This document shows, one piece after another, positions 43,980 through 52,309 of a stretch of 64,000 bases of DNA. This stretch comes from Reinekea marinisedimentorum (GTDB lineage Bacteria; Pseudomonadota; Gammaproteobacteria; Pseudomonadales; Natronospirillaceae): contig NZ_SLZR01000003.1 of assembly GCF_004341165.1 (NCBI RefSeq), positions 186,001-250,000 of the forward strand, written 5' to 3'. The notes below the pieces were generated by a model. It did not search any database, was not told the origin of the DNA, and saw only the letters and a program-made list of their open reading frames with translations. The translations under genes and the position numbers were made by a program. Position 1 is the stretch's first letter. Each line of letters starts with the position of its first letter.

Positions 43980-44636
43980 TCAGCTGGCTGAAGTATCAAT
44001 ATAATTTGGGTTTGGCCTGAACAGCACAAATTCCTGTAGCTGATCGAGTTGCAACTCAGTGAATACCCGGTAATCCAGGCTCTGATAAAATTCCAGATAA
44101 CGGTTGTTACCTGTATCGATAAACAGACCGATGGAGTTTTGATCCTGATCGGCGACCTGATGGATGGCCTCAAGCAGCATCTTACCGATCCCCTGCTTTT
44201 GAAAATCCGGATGAACGCCAATTAAACTGACCATTCGGTGGTTCTTGGCAGGCAAGCTACGCTGAACCTCCGCAAAGTACCTTAAAAAGCGCTTGGTACC
44301 CTCCAGGCCGGCGGTCAGTATCATTTTCAGGCGCCACAGTAATTGGCCGGAGATATCGGTTTTAAGCTCAAGATCACTGCAAAATGCCACGCCGAGCAGC
44401 CGTTCTTCAGATTTGTGAATTGCGCCGAACATCAGCTCGCCGCGGTCCATATGAAGGCGGATAAGCTCTCGCAGGGTAGCCCGGATGCGTTGTTTATAGC
44501 CGGGCTGGTCAGCATCAAACAGGTAACGATAGGTGGGTTCCTCGATATAGGAGTGAAACAGCAACGACCGGGCCTGACGGCTGTATCGTTCATCGATGCG
44601 GACAATCTCTACTTCTTCTAATTTCAGTTGCGGCAT
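43980..44636 (-). CDS. GNAT-family N-acetyltransferase
   Basis: A 218-residue protein with the GNAT acetyl-CoA motif LIGVHPDFQKQGIGKMLLEA (Q/RxxGxG/A at QKQGIG) and the downstream strand SIGLFIDTGNNRYLEFYQSL. The N-terminal extension SLLFHSYIEEPTYRYLFD is shared with uncharacterised GNAT proteins. Substrate unknown. Its promoter region contains an exact 18-bp tandem duplication. Confidence 0.85.
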   Translation of the reverse strand: MPQLKLEEVEIVRIDERYSRQARSLLFHSYIEEPTYRYLFDADQPGYKQRIRATLRELIRLHMDRGELMFGAIHKSEERLLGVAFCSDLELKTDISGQLLWRLKMILTAGLEGTKRFLRYFAEVQRSLPAKNHRMVSLIGVHPDFQKQGIGKMLLEAIHQVADQDQNSIGLFIDTGNNRYLEFYQSLDYRVFTELQLDQLQEFVLFRPNPNYIDTSAS

Positions 44637-44648
44637 CCTACTACCCTT

Positions 44649-44684
44649 TATATCGGTTTAGCCTATTATATCGGTTTAGCCTAT
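44649..44684. repeat. Tandem 18-bp direct repeat in the GNAT promoter
   Basis: Two exact copies of TATATCGGTTTAGCCTAT (44649-44666 and 44667-44684). On the minus strand the junction creates a perfect TATAAT (44670-44665) 28 nt before the start codon, so the duplication itself builds the -10. Confidence 0.75.
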
Positions 44685-44724
44685 TGAGTCGCCTTCTCAG
44701 GCGCACTCAAGCAGACGACAAGCA

Positions 44725-45213
44725 CTACTGTTGTGCATACAGGGTGACCCGAACAGAAACAAAACCGGCATTTGCGCGATCTTCCATCGTCAGCTCTGAA
44801 TGGAAGACGCCCGATTGCTGCAATGCCCCCAGCCAGAGCACGACTGAACGGTAACGTACATCTTCCAGCCAGACTTTCAGCGAATCGCCGGAAGGCTCAA
44901 ACCGCTGAATCTCAAAACCATTGCGTGCAGCCTGACGGCGGACAATGGAGTTCAGGTCATTCACCGAAGCTGCCGGTGCTGAGCTGCTGTTGGCAAGCGC
45001 CAGAGGAGCCAGCTCCACCAGTTGCTGATAGGTTTCTTTCGCCGAAGCCAGTTCAGCAATTTTTTGCTGCTTCCCGTTCAGCGTAGGCACAATTAGGCCA
45101 AAAATAAAAAAAGCCAGTAGCAATGAAGTTATAAGAATCTTCAATGCCGCCTGATCACGGTGCGCCAGGCTGTTCCACTTTTCTGTTAAAGGAGACATTA
45201 GGGATTCAAACAT
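44725..45213 (-). CDS. gspM: Type II secretion inner-membrane protein GspM
   Basis: A 162-residue protein: short cytoplasmic N-terminus, one membrane helix (about 25-45), a coiled segment and a ferredoxin-like periplasmic domain ending in GFVSVRVTLYAQQ. GspM contacts GspL in the assembly platform. Last gene of the operon; its start overlaps the gspL stop. Confidence 0.88.
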   Translation of the reverse strand: MFESLMSPLTEKWNSLAHRDQAALKILITSLLLAFFIFGLIVPTLNGKQQKIAELASAKETYQQLVELAPLALANSSSAPAASVNDLNSIVRRQAARNGFEIQRFEPSGDSLKVWLEDVRYRSVVLWLGALQQSGVFHSELTMEDRANAGFVSVRVTLYAQQ

Positions 45214-46457
45214 TAGACTGTCTCCTCCAGTACGGCCTTAAAACGGGCTCTAAAACGATCGTTATCCTGGTTGGCTGAATATTCAACCTCATAACCCTTG
45301 CTCTTTAGCCGGGTATTCAACTGTTCAAACAGGCTGTAGGCATCTGCACTGCCCTGCGCACTGATCACCAGTGTGAACAGTGCCTCTTTGCGCTGCAGAT
45401 TAAAGCGGAAATCTTCCATTTCAATCTCAGATGCGGCATCCGTTAAATCATTCAAAAACTGCAAAGAAGACAGAACAGCGCCATCCGCGCTGATGTTTCC
45501 GGCAGCCGCTGCCCGCATTTCACGAACCATCAGCGGCCGTTGAATGCGCTTGTTTTGACCAAACACCTGGAGAAAAACGGATTCATTCGCCTGCCAGGTT
45601 TGCTCTATTTGGGAATTTAACTGCATGTTGACGGCAACGTTATAACTTAACCAAACAACCGTAGCGGCCGCCGCTGCGATCGCCAGTGGCAACCAGGCTT
45701 TGCGTTCAGTTTTCCGCACAGTCGGGCTAAAGGCCCCTTGCAGGATATTGACCGGATGGTGTTGAAAGGCATCTGCATCGAGTGCTTCAGACTTTTCATC
45801 CTCAACCAGCCATTGCACCTGGTAGCCGGTAACCTGCAGCTCGTTGGCCAGCATCTTCGCCGGGCCTTCGGAATCGTCACTGGTAATCAGAACCGTAGCG
45901 TCTTCAGGCAGTGCCTGTTGCTCAGACCACAGATCAAACCACTGGGAAAACCCACTGACATGCACCTGCAGCTGCTTACCACCGTGCTTAACCGTCACTG
46001 TTTGCTGCTGAACTTCCAGGTGCACATCGGTAATCTGACTGCCTGCTTCGCCGGGAATACGAGAATAAGCCTGAAGCACCGCAATGCCCTGTGCTTTTAA
46101 GGTATTGAGAATCTCCCTGAGCTGTTCTGCATTGGTTGCCAGAACCGAGGCCTTGCCGTTGGCAGGCTTGCCTGTCAGCACAAGATGAACATTATCAATG
46201 TCATCCGCCAGGTAGTCTTCACAGGCGAACTTAAGCGTTTCGCCCGTTAAACGGCGAGCCTTTGCCGGGACATCGATATCGATGTGTGAAAACCAAACCT
46301 CAGGCAAAAGCAAACGGCAGGTTAGCGCGCTGAGGTTTTTCCGTTTCTGCTCAGATATCAGCTGTTCAAGTGGCCCCTTCCCGGTTTCACTGTCTGACGT
46401 CCAGAGCCACTCCAGCTCAGAAGCACTTTTCCAGCTGAGGATTAATTGAATACTCAT
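45213..46457 (-). CDS. gspL: Type II secretion protein GspL
   Basis: A 414-residue protein: an actin-like cytoplasmic N-domain (about 1-230) that docks GspE, a membrane helix near 260-280 and a periplasmic ferredoxin-like C-domain. It links the ATPase to the inner-membrane platform. Overlaps both neighbours by one base. Confidence 0.9.
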   Translation of the reverse strand: MSIQLILSWKSASELEWLWTSDSETGKGPLEQLISEQKRKNLSALTCRLLLPEVWFSHIDIDVPAKARRLTGETLKFACEDYLADDIDNVHLVLTGKPANGKASVLATNAEQLREILNTLKAQGIAVLQAYSRIPGEAGSQITDVHLEVQQQTVTVKHGGKQLQVHVSGFSQWFDLWSEQQALPEDATVLITSDDSEGPAKMLANELQVTGYQVQWLVEDEKSEALDADAFQHHPVNILQGAFSPTVRKTERKAWLPLAIAAAAATVVWLSYNVAVNMQLNSQIEQTWQANESVFLQVFGQNKRIQRPLMVREMRAAAAGNISADGAVLSSLQFLNDLTDAASEIEMEDFRFNLQRKEALFTLVISAQGSADAYSLFEQLNTRLKSKGYEVEYSANQDNDRFRARFKAVLEETV

Positions 46458-47446
46458 TATTGCTCCAATTCTTCATCTGACTGCGCATCAGTTGAAGTAT
46501 CTATTTTAACCGGATCCCCCGGAATATGGTTAGCCTCGGATACCGACCGGTTTCGTCCGTACAGCGTTACATCACTTCCGTTGCGGTACAAAAGGCTGGT
46601 AGTTCGGTGCACCCTGTTTTCAAAACTGACTTCGGTATAGAGCTCAAACCACTCTGAATTCACCGAAAGGCTGCTGATGTAACGATCTTCGTCTTCGTTA
46701 CTCTCAAAAATTTCGTGATCAAGAAAATCGGAGGTGCTGTCGTAGCCCTCCTCTTCACGGTTGGCAACCAACTCTTCAGCTGAACTGTCATCAATATAGG
46801 AGGCGATCGACTGGATCACCGCCACCGGTGCAGTATTCACATTCAGGGCACTTCCGGCAGGTAATGCACTGAGATAAGGTGCAAGTTCACTGTATGCATC
46901 ATAACTGACCGACTTCAACAACAGCAGCTCGCTCACGTCTGCCATTAAATGATACGACGGCGCATACGGCGGTTGCTGGTCGTTATAATCCTGATCAATG
47001 CTGCTTTCCGAGTCGAACCAGTTCAGCAGTTCATCGGCTATGTCTTCATCCTGCTCTAAAAGTGTTAAAAGCCGTTTAAAGCCCTTGGCGGCATTGGCGC
47101 GGTTACTTCCGTCAGTAGATAACCAGTTGAGGTTAAAACGCCCCTGCAGATCATTTAATTCGGCACCCAACAGCCAGCCATCAGCTGGCGGGTATACGCT
47201 GGTCGTGGTGCTCCAGGCTTCGTAGAAGTTATCGTTATCGGTGTATTCAGCATCCAGATACAAACCGACCGTGGCGACACCCTCTGCACTTTCGGTGTAG
47301 GCCTGAGCCTGACTGATAAACAGCATCTGGCGAGTGCGCTCAATCTGCAGCCGTTGTTCATACTGCATCTTTGCCGCCACGATAATTAAGATTGCAAAGA
47401 CCAGCATGACCTGAATAAGCGCAAATCCGCGCTGATTTTTAATCAT
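46457..47446 (-). CDS. gspK: Type II secretion minor pseudopilin GspK
   Basis: A 329-residue pseudopilin. Prepilin leader with cleavage after KNQRG and before FALIQVMLVFAILIIVAAKM, then a large alpha-rich domain containing LNVNTAPVAVIQSIASYIDD. GspK lacks the Glu5 of the others, as is usual, and caps the pseudopilus tip with GspI and GspJ. Confidence 0.92.
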   Translation of the reverse strand: MIKNQRGFALIQVMLVFAILIIVAAKMQYEQRLQIERTRQMLFISQAQAYTESAEGVATVGLYLDAEYTDNDNFYEAWSTTTSVYPPADGWLLGAELNDLQGRFNLNWLSTDGSNRANAAKGFKRLLTLLEQDEDIADELLNWFDSESSIDQDYNDQQPPYAPSYHLMADVSELLLLKSVSYDAYSELAPYLSALPAGSALNVNTAPVAVIQSIASYIDDSSAEELVANREEEGYDSTSDFLDHEIFESNEDEDRYISSLSVNSEWFELYTEVSFENRVHRTTSLLYRNGSDVTLYGRNRSVSEANHIPGDPVKIDTSTDAQSDEELEQ

Positions 47447-48150
47447 CAGGAGTCACCCTCATCCGAGCTGTAGGCCTCTGTTGGAATGGCAAACAAACGC
47501 AGATGCTGATTCTGAATTTCGCCGGCTGTTATGTTCAATTCTACGGCTCGAGCGATCGAGTCAAACTCTTCGGTTTCTATATTTCGGGCAGGAGGCTCAG
47601 TCTCATAGTCATTGCTTTTTGCGGTCTTGTTATAAACGTAGAAGCGCCACTCCAGTGCGGAGACCGGTCGCAGCAAAATTTGGCTGTGCCAGACAGAGTC
47701 ACCGTTATCATCCAGGTGCGCACGGTAACTGCGTACTAAACAGTCATTTGGGTTTTCATCCCCATCGATTTCAAGCCAGGGGCAAAGATCACTGCCGTTC
47801 TCTTCCAGGCTGTACCGGACACGCTGCAAAGATGAGCGTTCATAACTCATGATCCGGCTTGTAGACCAGCCGTTTCGGGTTAGGTACAAACCGTCGAAAT
47901 CCATGGCGAGGGCCTCCTGGTAATCACCATAGGCATCTTTTACTGGTCGGTTAGGTACAAACTGCGAAAAATCCTGCTCGATCACCTTAAATGCCCGGCT
48001 CAGCCGGGTGAGTTCTTCGGTCTGCAACGCCAGAGTATCGCGTGTAGTGACGCTGGTATGGAACAGACGGAAGGTACCAATGGCAATAATCGCGCCCAAA
48101 GCCAGCGCGACCAGCAGCTCAATCAGGGTTAAACCCAGCTGGCGGTTCAT
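47446..48150 (-). CDS. gspJ: Type II secretion minor pseudopilin GspJ
   Basis: A 234-residue pseudopilin with leader MNRQLG and cleavage before LTLIELLVALALGA, followed by a beta-rich domain ending near AVELNITAG. It forms the tip complex with GspI and GspK. Its ATG overlaps the gspI stop by 4 nt. Confidence 0.92.
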   Translation of the reverse strand: MNRQLGLTLIELLVALALGAIIAIGTFRLFHTSVTTRDTLALQTEELTRLSRAFKVIEQDFSQFVPNRPVKDAYGDYQEALAMDFDGLYLTRNGWSTSRIMSYERSSLQRVRYSLEENGSDLCPWLEIDGDENPNDCLVRSYRAHLDDNGDSVWHSQILLRPVSALEWRFYVYNKTAKSNDYETEPPARNIETEEFDSIARAVELNITAGEIQNQHLRLFAIPTEAYSSDEGDS

Positions 48151-48533
48151 GAGCCATTCACCTTGCCAAGGGTGGCGCGCAGGGTGTCGACATAGTTTTC
48201 TTCATCTTTCAGGCGCGCATTTAACTGAACATGGCGTAAATACGAGCCCAGAATTTCAGAGTCTTCTACCTGAACTTCGATATCCACGACCCAGGTTTGG
48301 CCGTTGTATTCGTATTCCCGGTCGCTGCTGCCCGAGCGCGGAAAACTGCTGTCGAGCTGCATTTCAGTCAGCACGTTCTGGTTTATCCAGCGGCCCTGCA
48401 GTTGTTCATCCAGTTGACGGGCATTACGCAGAGACTGGATGTTGGTCAACGCAATGGCCGATGCCAACAGCGCAAAGACTGTCAGCGCAATCATCACCTC
48501 GATTAACGTAAAGCCACGCTCAGAGCGATACAC
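48147..48533 (-). CDS. gspI: Type II secretion minor pseudopilin GspI
   Basis: A 128-residue pseudopilin. I use a GTG start at 48533, giving the leader VYRSERG and mature FTLIEVMIALTVFALLASAI. This start has GGAGG 6 nt upstream, inside the end of gspH, and gives a normal leader; the ATG at 48560 would add nine residues. Overlaps gspH by 14 nt. It nucleates the pseudopilus tip. Confidence 0.9.
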   Translation of the reverse strand: MYRSERGFTLIEVMIALTVFALLASAIALTNIQSLRNARQLDEQLQGRWINQNVLTEMQLDSSFPRSGSSDREYEYNGQTWVVDIEVQVEDSEILGSYLRHVQLNARLKDEENYVDTLRATLGKVNGS

Positions 48534-49071
48534 GATTGGCCTCCAAACGGTTAAAGCCATCCGCCTTTATCTGAATCAGCTCATCGTGGTAACGGGTGCT
48601 TCCTATGCGGAAAAGAAACGAGGGTTCATACTCTTCAGAGCTGAACAGAATGACATGCGGGCTAAGGGTTTCGTGATCGGAAATACCGGATTCAAAGGCG
48701 ACCCATTCATTAGATTCGATGTCGAGCAGTAGCTCGAACGTCAGGTTCTCAGAGTCGTTACTGTAGTTAACCTGGTCCAGAACCTCCCAGACAATATCGG
48801 CTTCTCCGGCGGCACGGTCGCCTTCTCTCCAGGTGAGCGTAGCGATACTCGATTCCATGAAATAGAGGCCAATATCCGTGTGGCTCATCAGCACATAATC
48901 CTGTTGCTGTGAATACCAGTAGATGAAGGTTTCAGCCGTAGATTGTGCCTGATCAAGCGGGTCGGAATTAGAAACCGCCAGGCGAACCGTAGCAGCGGCG
49001 ACACCGATGATCAGTACGACCATCATGAGTTCTAGTAGGGAGAAACCCCGTTGTGCTGCCCGGATTGCCAT
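48520..49071 (-). CDS. gspH: Type II secretion minor pseudopilin GspH
   Basis: A 183-residue pseudopilin with leader MAIRAAQRG and mature FSLLELMMVVLIIGVAAATV, then a beta-barrel-like domain. GspH joins the tip to the GspG shaft. Its 3' end carries the ribosome site for gspI. Confidence 0.9.
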   Translation of the reverse strand: MAIRAAQRGFSLLELMMVVLIIGVAAATVRLAVSNSDPLDQAQSTAETFIYWYSQQQDYVLMSHTDIGLYFMESSIATLTWREGDRAAGEADIVWEVLDQVNYSNDSENLTFELLLDIESNEWVAFESGISDHETLSPHVILFSSEEYEPSFLFRIGSTRYHDELIQIKADGFNRLEANRVSL

Positions 49072-49081
49072 AAACTAACGA

Positions 49082-49504
49082 TTAAAGATTCGCTGAGGAA
49101 ATATCGGCGTTTATGCCTTCGCCACCTTCGCTGCCGTCTGCTCCGTAAGAGATAACCTCAGGCGTGCCGCTTTCATTGATGTAGCCGTATTCTGATTGCC
49201 ATGGGTCCATCGGAGCCTGGCTCAAATAAGGACCGCGCCAGTTTTTAGGTTCCGGATCACCGCTTGGTTTGGCAACCAATGCTTCCAGACCCTGATCAGT
49301 TGATGGGTAATGCGAGTTGTGTAACCGGTACATCTCAAGAGCCTGAGAAATGGTTTTAATGTCGGTTTGAGCCGCAGTAACCCGTGCTTCATCACCTCGC
49401 CCAACAACATTGGGAACAACGAGGCCCATGATGATTCCGAGAATCACCAGAACAACCATCAGCTCAATTAATGTAAAACCTTTATTTTTGTTCATCACTA
49501 ACAT
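49082..49504 (-). CDS. gspG: Type II secretion major pseudopilin GspG
   Basis: A 140-residue protein: leader ending NKG, mature FTLIELMVVLVILGIIMGLV, and the calcium-binding end with DPWQSEYGYINESGTPEVIS and SEGGEG. GspG polymerises into the pseudopilus that pushes exoproteins through the outer membrane. ATG at 49504 follows AAGG; ATG at 49495 gives a shorter, more usual six-residue leader and is equally likely. Confidence 0.95.
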   Translation of the reverse strand: MLVMNKNKGFTLIELMVVLVILGIIMGLVVPNVVGRGDEARVTAAQTDIKTISQALEMYRLHNSHYPSTDQGLEALVAKPSGDPEPKNWRGPYLSQAPMDPWQSEYGYINESGTPEVISYGADGSEGGEGINADISSANL

Positions 49505-49523
49505 CCGTTTGCCTTTAGTACTG

Positions 49524-50735
49524 TTACCCGGCCATTGTGTTCATTTGCATAATTGGCAACACAATCGCCAGGACGATTAATAATACAATACCGCCCATAA
49601 TGAGAATCATGAGTGGTTCAAATAAACCCAATATGGTTGAAATCAAATCCTGAACGGAGCGGCTTTCTGCATCCGATGTTTTCTGCAGCATGGCATCCAG
49701 CTCGCCACTGGCTTCACCGCTGCCGATCATATGCAGCATCATCGGCCGGAAGTAACCCGCCTCATTTAATGCCCGGTGCAGCGAAGTACCCTCACTGACC
49801 AGTACGGCAGCCTGCTCAACCTTTTTCTGAATTTCCAGATTAGATACCACCTGAGCCGCAATCTTCATGGAATCAACCAATGGCACGCCACTGCTGGAAA
49901 GCATTGCGACCGTCCCGATAAACCGGGAGGTATTAAAGCCAAGGCTGATACGGCGGATGAGCGGTAATTTCAGGTAGACCCGGTGGGTTTTAATGCGTCT
50001 TTCGGGTTTATGGTTAAACCGGTTAAAGCCAAGCCAGAGCAGTACACAGCCAGCGAGAAAATAGGGCCAATAAGATTGGATAAGCTGACTGGCCGCCAGC
50101 AGGAATTTGGTGGGGCCGGGCAGGTTTTGGCCGGTCGCCACAAAAACACCCACAATGTCGGGCACCACGGAATTCAGCAGGAACGCCACAATACCCAGAG
50201 CGACGAGCGTGAGGATAACCGGGTAGATACTGGCCATTTGAATCTGCTTGCCAATACGTTGCTGCTCTTCCATGTAGTCTGCCAGGCGGTTCATGACCTG
50301 ATCGAGGTGACCACTGTGCTCACCGGCATTAACGGTCGCCTGATACAGCACCGGGAATGCCCGTGGGAAGTCTTTCAAGGCCGTAGCCAGGCTGTGCCCT
50401 TCCAGAACCTTGCCCCGAACACTCAAAATTAACGACCGAATGCGTGGTTTTTCAGATTGCTCCGCTGCGGCTTTCAAGCACTCTTCCAGTGGCATGCCGG
50501 AACCGATCAGTGTCGCCAGTTGACGGGTCACCAGTGCCAGGTCGGCAACCGTTAATCGCGGTGTAAACAGATTGAAGGAGTCACCCTTTGCTCGCTTCTG
50601 GCTGGCATTAACAGACTGAACGAACATGCCTTTGTCGCGCAGCTGCTGGCGAACCTGGCGCGAGCTGTCGGCTTCAATGATGCCCTTTTTCTTTTTACCG
50701 GCACTGTCTAAGGCAATGTATTCAAAAGCAGCCAT
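49524..50735 (-). CDS. gspF: Type II secretion platform protein GspF
   Basis: A 403-residue protein with two GspF repeats (about 70-195 and 270-395) and three membrane helices, including YPVILTLVALGIVAFLLNSV and the final LMILIMGGIVLLIVLAIVLP. It is the central inner-membrane platform and binds GspE. Overlaps gspE by one base. Confidence 0.94.
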   Translation of the reverse strand: MAAFEYIALDSAGKKKKGIIEADSSRQVRQQLRDKGMFVQSVNASQKRAKGDSFNLFTPRLTVADLALVTRQLATLIGSGMPLEECLKAAAEQSEKPRIRSLILSVRGKVLEGHSLATALKDFPRAFPVLYQATVNAGEHSGHLDQVMNRLADYMEEQQRIGKQIQMASIYPVILTLVALGIVAFLLNSVVPDIVGVFVATGQNLPGPTKFLLAASQLIQSYWPYFLAGCVLLWLGFNRFNHKPERRIKTHRVYLKLPLIRRISLGFNTSRFIGTVAMLSSSGVPLVDSMKIAAQVVSNLEIQKKVEQAAVLVSEGTSLHRALNEAGYFRPMMLHMIGSGEASGELDAMLQKTSDAESRSVQDLISTILGLFEPLMILIMGGIVLLIVLAIVLPIMQMNTMAG

Positions 50736-52204
50736 CAGTAACTCCGGTTCACCCGTAACACTTCTTCAATGGTGGTAATGCCCTGAAGCACCTTAACCTT
50801 GCCATCATCGAGAATAGAATGGGCATCTTTGCGGGCGTAGGTTTCCAGTTCAAGATCACCGGCTTCACTGTGAATAAGGCCACGCAGCTGTTCATCTACG
50901 CGAATCAGCTCGTAGACCCCCACACGACCGCGGAAACCGGTGCCTTTGCAGGCGGAGCAGCCATTGGCCTGATAGATCTCCTGGGTGCTGTCTTCGCTGA
51001 GCGATAAGAAAGCCCGTTCACTGGCATCGGGTGAATGCGCGGTTTTGCAATCCGGGCACAGCGTACGCACCAGGCGCTGAGAAACCAGGCCAATTAAGCT
51101 GGACGCTAACAAGAAGGGTTCAATGCCCATGTCCTGCAAACGGGTAACGGCACCCACCGCCGAGTTGGTATGCAGCGTACTTAAAACCAGGTGGCCCGTT
51201 AAACTCGCCTGCACGGCAATTTCTGCGGTTTCCAGGTCACGGATTTCCCCGATCATGACGACATCCGGATCCTGACGGAGGATGGCGCGTAAACCACGGG
51301 CAAAGGTCATATCCACCTTGGTGTTTACCTGCGTCTGACCAATCCCCTGCAGCCCGTATTCAATCGGGTCTTCAACGGTCATGATATTGCGGACCTGACT
51401 GTTTAGAGACTGCAGCGCTGCATACAGACTGGTGGTTTTACCGGAACCGGTTGGGCCGGTTACCAGAATAATGCCGTGAGGCCGGGAGATGAGGTCTTCA
51501 AATTTAGCCAGATCTGATTGAGACAGGCCGAGATGACCGAGGTCTAATCGCCCTGCTTTTTTATCCAGCAAACGCAAAACAACACGCTCGCCATGGTTGG
51601 CCGGTATAGTCGATACACGAAGGTCAACCTCCCGCCCGGCTACGCGCAGCGAGATGCGCCCGTCCTGCGGTAACCGCTTTTCGGCGATATCGAGCCGCGC
51701 CATAACCTTGATACGCGAAACCAGCAGTGGTGCCAGCGCCCGCTTGGGCTGTACCACCTCTCGCAGAACGCCATCGACCCTGAAACGGATAGACAGGCGT
51801 TTTTCGAAGGTTTCGATGTGGATATCGGACGCACCTTCGCGCACGGCTTCGGTGAGAATGGCATTGATCAGGCGGATAATGGGAGCGTCATCAACCTGAT
51901 CCAGCAGGTCAGTCGTTTCCGGTACTGAATCCGCCAGGCTGCTCAGGTCCATCGCATCACCCAGGCCCTCGACCATTTGCATGGTCTCATCAGAATCTGT
52001 CTGGTAAGCGCGGTTCAAAGCTTCAGAAAAATCGGCTTCGTTAACAGCGGCCAGTGGTAACACAGCCTCGACGATGCGCTGTGCTTCCTGAATGGCCGTG
52101 AGATTGACATCTGGGCGATAGAGAATTCGAACACCATCCGAATAATGGTAGTCAACGATGACACCGTGACGCTTGGCGAACGAAAAAGGAAGCTGTCTTT
52201 CCAT
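50735..52204 (-). CDS. gspE: Type II secretion ATPase GspE
   Basis: A 489-residue secretion ATPase. N1E region 1-100, RAVDGVLRE-type N2E domain, Walker A GPTGSGKTT at 250-258, Asp box MTVEDPIEYG, Walker B DPDVVMIGEIRD, His box LVLSTLHTN, and a CPDC...CSAC zinc site typical of GspE. It powers pseudopilus assembly. First gene of gspEFGHIJKLM; a TATAGT in the 105-bp upstream gap is a possible -10 with a poor -35. Confidence 0.95.
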   Translation of the reverse strand: MERQLPFSFAKRHGVIVDYHYSDGVRILYRPDVNLTAIQEAQRIVEAVLPLAAVNEADFSEALNRAYQTDSDETMQMVEGLGDAMDLSSLADSVPETTDLLDQVDDAPIIRLINAILTEAVREGASDIHIETFEKRLSIRFRVDGVLREVVQPKRALAPLLVSRIKVMARLDIAEKRLPQDGRISLRVAGREVDLRVSTIPANHGERVVLRLLDKKAGRLDLGHLGLSQSDLAKFEDLISRPHGIILVTGPTGSGKTTSLYAALQSLNSQVRNIMTVEDPIEYGLQGIGQTQVNTKVDMTFARGLRAILRQDPDVVMIGEIRDLETAEIAVQASLTGHLVLSTLHTNSAVGAVTRLQDMGIEPFLLASSLIGLVSQRLVRTLCPDCKTAHSPDASERAFLSLSEDSTQEIYQANGCSACKGTGFRGRVGVYELIRVDEQLRGLIHSEAGDLELETYARKDAHSILDDGKVKVLQGITTIEEVLRVNRSY

Positions 52205-52309
52205 GAATTAGACCGGTTATTTAATGTTCAAATTAGGTTAGCACTATATTCTAAGTTGTTGATATTGGGTTAAATCTTGTAACACTTTACAACAACCTGA
52301 AGCATTAGT

